Origin: Betaproteobacteria bacterium
Lineage (GTDB): Bacteria > Pseudomonadota > Gammaproteobacteria > Burkholderiales > SG8-41
Reading direction: 5' to 3'
Length of the DNA stretch: 34,549 bases
NCBI GenBank assembly: GCA_025363435.1
Contig: JANYDY010000037.1
Location: 1 to 34,549 of the forward strand
Below are positions 33,085 through 34,549 of the stretch, piece by piece. The notes under the pieces were generated by a model that was given only the letters and a program-made list of their open reading frames with translations, was not told the DNA's origin and made no database searches. The number at the start of each line of letters is the position of its first letter. Positions within the stretch are counted from its first letter, which is position 1. The translations under genes were made by a program, and so were the position numbers.

Positions 33085-33642
33085 ATGCCCCTGTCAGCCG
33101 CAGTTCCCAGAAAACACATGCACACGCGCGACATCCAGTGTTGCGGCTATGAACGCGACGACGGCCTGTGGGACATCGAAGGCCATCTGATCGATACCAA
33201 AACATTCCAGACCACGGCGCGCGACACCGGACGCGCCCGCCGGCCCGGTGAACCAATACACAATATGTGGCTGCGCCTGACCATCGATCTCGATATGACC
33301 ATACAGGATGTTGAAGCGGCCACCGATGCAAGCCCGTATCAGCTATGCCCGTCGATCACGCCCGATTTCAAAAAATTGAAAGGCATTACGATTGGCCCGG
33401 GTTGGCGCAAAAAAATGCTGGAACACCTCGGTGGCGCCAAAGGCTGTACACATCTCGTCGAGTTGCTCGGCCCGCTCGCCACCACGGCGTTTCAGGCGAC
33501 CAATCGCGCGCGCGAAAACCGCCGCGCTGCGGACCCGAAAATCGGCGCCAAGCGGCCGTTCCAGATCAACGCCTGCCACATGTACAAAGACGACGGCGAA
33601 TGGGTGAAGGAACGCTGGCCGGCTTTTTACACCGGAAAATAA
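33085..33642 (+). CDS. DUF2889-family protein
   Basis: A 185-residue soluble protein of the DUF2889 family of unknown function. Recognised by RKHMHTRDIQCCGYERDDGLWDIEGHLIDTKT near the N-terminus, HNMWLRLTIDLDMTI, and the central GWRKKMLEHLGGAKGCTHLVELLGPLATTAFQ. No signal peptide or membrane segment is visible. GGAG lies about 9 nt before the ATG. It follows the DUF1289 gene after 17 bp and ends the rightward operon, 4 bp before the stop of the convergent MFS gene. Its steady association with acyl-CoA catabolic genes would be worth testing. Confidence 0.87.
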   Translation: MPLSAAVPRKHMHTRDIQCCGYERDDGLWDIEGHLIDTKTFQTTARDTGRARRPGEPIHNMWLRLTIDLDMTIQDVEAATDASPYQLCPSITPDFKKLKGITIGPGWRKKMLEHLGGAKGCTHLVELLGPLATTAFQATNRARENRRAADPKIGAKRPFQINACHMYKDDGEWVKERWPAFYTGK

Positions 33643-33646
33643 AACC

Positions 33647-34549
33647 TCAACCGCGCGCGCCGCGCTGCGCAAGCCAGCGCGCGAGCGGCGCGAACGCGCC
33701 GAAAATGCCGATGCTCGCAAAAGCAAGCCCCCACGCCACGGGGTTCTGGTTGCCGCCGGCGAGATCGAGCACTACACCGAAGATCAGCGGCGCCAGAAAC
33801 GCCGTGGTAAATCCGGACAGCGAATAGACCGCCATGGTGGCACCGCGCTGTTCCGGCTTTGTGCTCGCCACCACGCCCGAAGTCAGCGCGCCGGAATCAC
33901 CGAGCATGCAGCCGTAATGCACGCACATCAGCAGAATCACCAATACCCACGGCAGCGGTGCCGTGAAGCCAATTGCGCAGGCCAGCGTGCCGGAGGCCCC
34001 CATGAAAAAAAAGATCATGCGTTCGCGGCCGAACCTGAGCGCCAGTTCGTTGCCGCAGACACTCATCACCGGCCCCAGTGCGTTAACAATGGCGGCAAAC
34101 GTCGCAGCGGCCAGCGGCAGACCCGCGCCATCAGGTTGCAGGCTACCGCAGAAAACCAGAAAGGCCACCATCCACGAGCGTTGCCCGAACAACTCGTAGT
34201 TGTGCAGCGAATAGCCGAGCACGTAGAGGCGTGTCGTGCGGTTTTTCAACACTGGCCTGAAATCGAGCAATGCGGGCGATGCAGCGTGTGCGGCACGCAC
34301 GCGACCGCCGGGCATGCCGAAAAAGACAAGGCCTGCCGCGATCAGCGGGCCGGTCGCACCGAATACGAATGCCGCCGGCCAGCCGTACTTCGCTGCAATC
34401 ATGCCACCGAGCAGGATCGAGATGCTCGAACCAACGCCGAAGGCAGCGGTATAAAACGCCGTGGCGCGCGACTGCGCGCGGCCTTCAAGATGATCGGTCA
34501 GATTTTTGAGCCCCGGCATATAAGTGCCGCCGAGGCCGGCGCCGATCAC
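33647..34549 (-). CDS. MFS transporter, N-terminus cut by window edge
   Basis: The C-terminal 300 residues of a major facilitator superfamily permease; the start lies beyond position 34549. About ten hydrophobic segments are visible. A cytoplasmic basic loop (about 78-105) lies between the two halves, and the second half has a GRERMIF-type loop and GALTSGVVASTKPEQRGATMAVYSLSG. The sequence resembles uptake permeases of the cyanate/nitrate-type or uncharacterised MFS groups, but the substrate cannot be assigned. It is convergent with the DUF2889 gene with a 4-bp gap and no terminator. Confidence 0.88.
   Translation of the reverse strand: MIGAGLGGTYMPGLKNLTDHLEGRAQSRATAFYTAAFGVGSSISILLGGMIAAKYGWPAAFVFGATGPLIAAGLVFFGMPGGRVRAAHAASPALLDFRPVLKNRTTRLYVLGYSLHNYELFGQRSWMVAFLVFCGSLQPDGAGLPLAAATFAAIVNALGPVMSVCGNELALRFGRERMIFFFMGASGTLACAIGFTAPLPWVLVILLMCVHYGCMLGDSGALTSGVVASTKPEQRGATMAVYSLSGFTTAFLAPLIFGVVLDLAGGNQNPVAWGLAFASIGIFGAFAPLARWLAQRGARG

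Overview
The window looks like a chromosomal segment of a GC-rich betaproteobacterium, probably Burkholderiales- or Rhodocyclales-like. The reasons are the blocks pilT-pilU / yggS-proC-yggT and nadD-rsfS-rlmH-maf-rng, a homodimeric-type aceE with aceF, a class I PHA synthase, and two Bug/TctC-type solute receptors. No rRNA, tRNA, IS element, phage gene or CRISPR array was seen. Coding density is very high, many genes overlap by 1-16 bp, and only one non-coding stretch exceeds 300 bp. No similarity search was run, so all names rest on motifs and gene order.

Layout. 1-1339 (-): two tandem TauE/SafE permeases, the second cut by the window edge. 1456-3690 (-): the twitching ATPases pilT and pilU, closed by an intrinsic terminator. 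3791-10289 (+): yggS, proC, yggT, a DUF167/YggU gene, and two adjacent dynamin-like proteins. The first dynamin-like protein (6260-8152) has lost all four GTPase motifs. The second (8325-10289) keeps them nearly intact. 10286-15494 (-): polyphosphate:AMP phosphotransferase, then the housekeeping run rng, maf, rlmH, rsfS, nadD. 15564-19523 (-): aceF and aceE, behind a good -10 box and without an adjacent lpd.

19683-26060 is an acyl-CoA/PHA module arranged around a small MerR-type regulator. The operon phaC - 3-hydroxyacyl-CoA dehydrogenase - enoyl-CoA hydratase runs left. The regulator, thiolase, a DsbA-fold isomerase-like protein and a macro-domain protein run right. Three copies of the 10-bp palindrome ACGTTAACGT flank the regulator gene: two overlapping copies in the divergent region and one in front of the thiolase. 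26080-30174 (-) is a tightly overlapping operon of an MmgE/PrpD protein, an atypical SDR and two Bug receptors without membrane subunits. 30506-33642 (+) carries a cytochrome b561, a LiuC-like hydratase, an HMG-CoA lyase, a DUF1289 protein and a DUF2889 protein. A truncated MFS transporter (-) ends the window.

The best candidate for a little-described system is the paired active/pseudo-GTPase dynamin-like proteins, translationally linked to yggS-proC-yggT-yggU. The second is the MerR regulator with its three palindromes, which probably coordinates PHA synthesis with short-chain acyl-CoA turnover.
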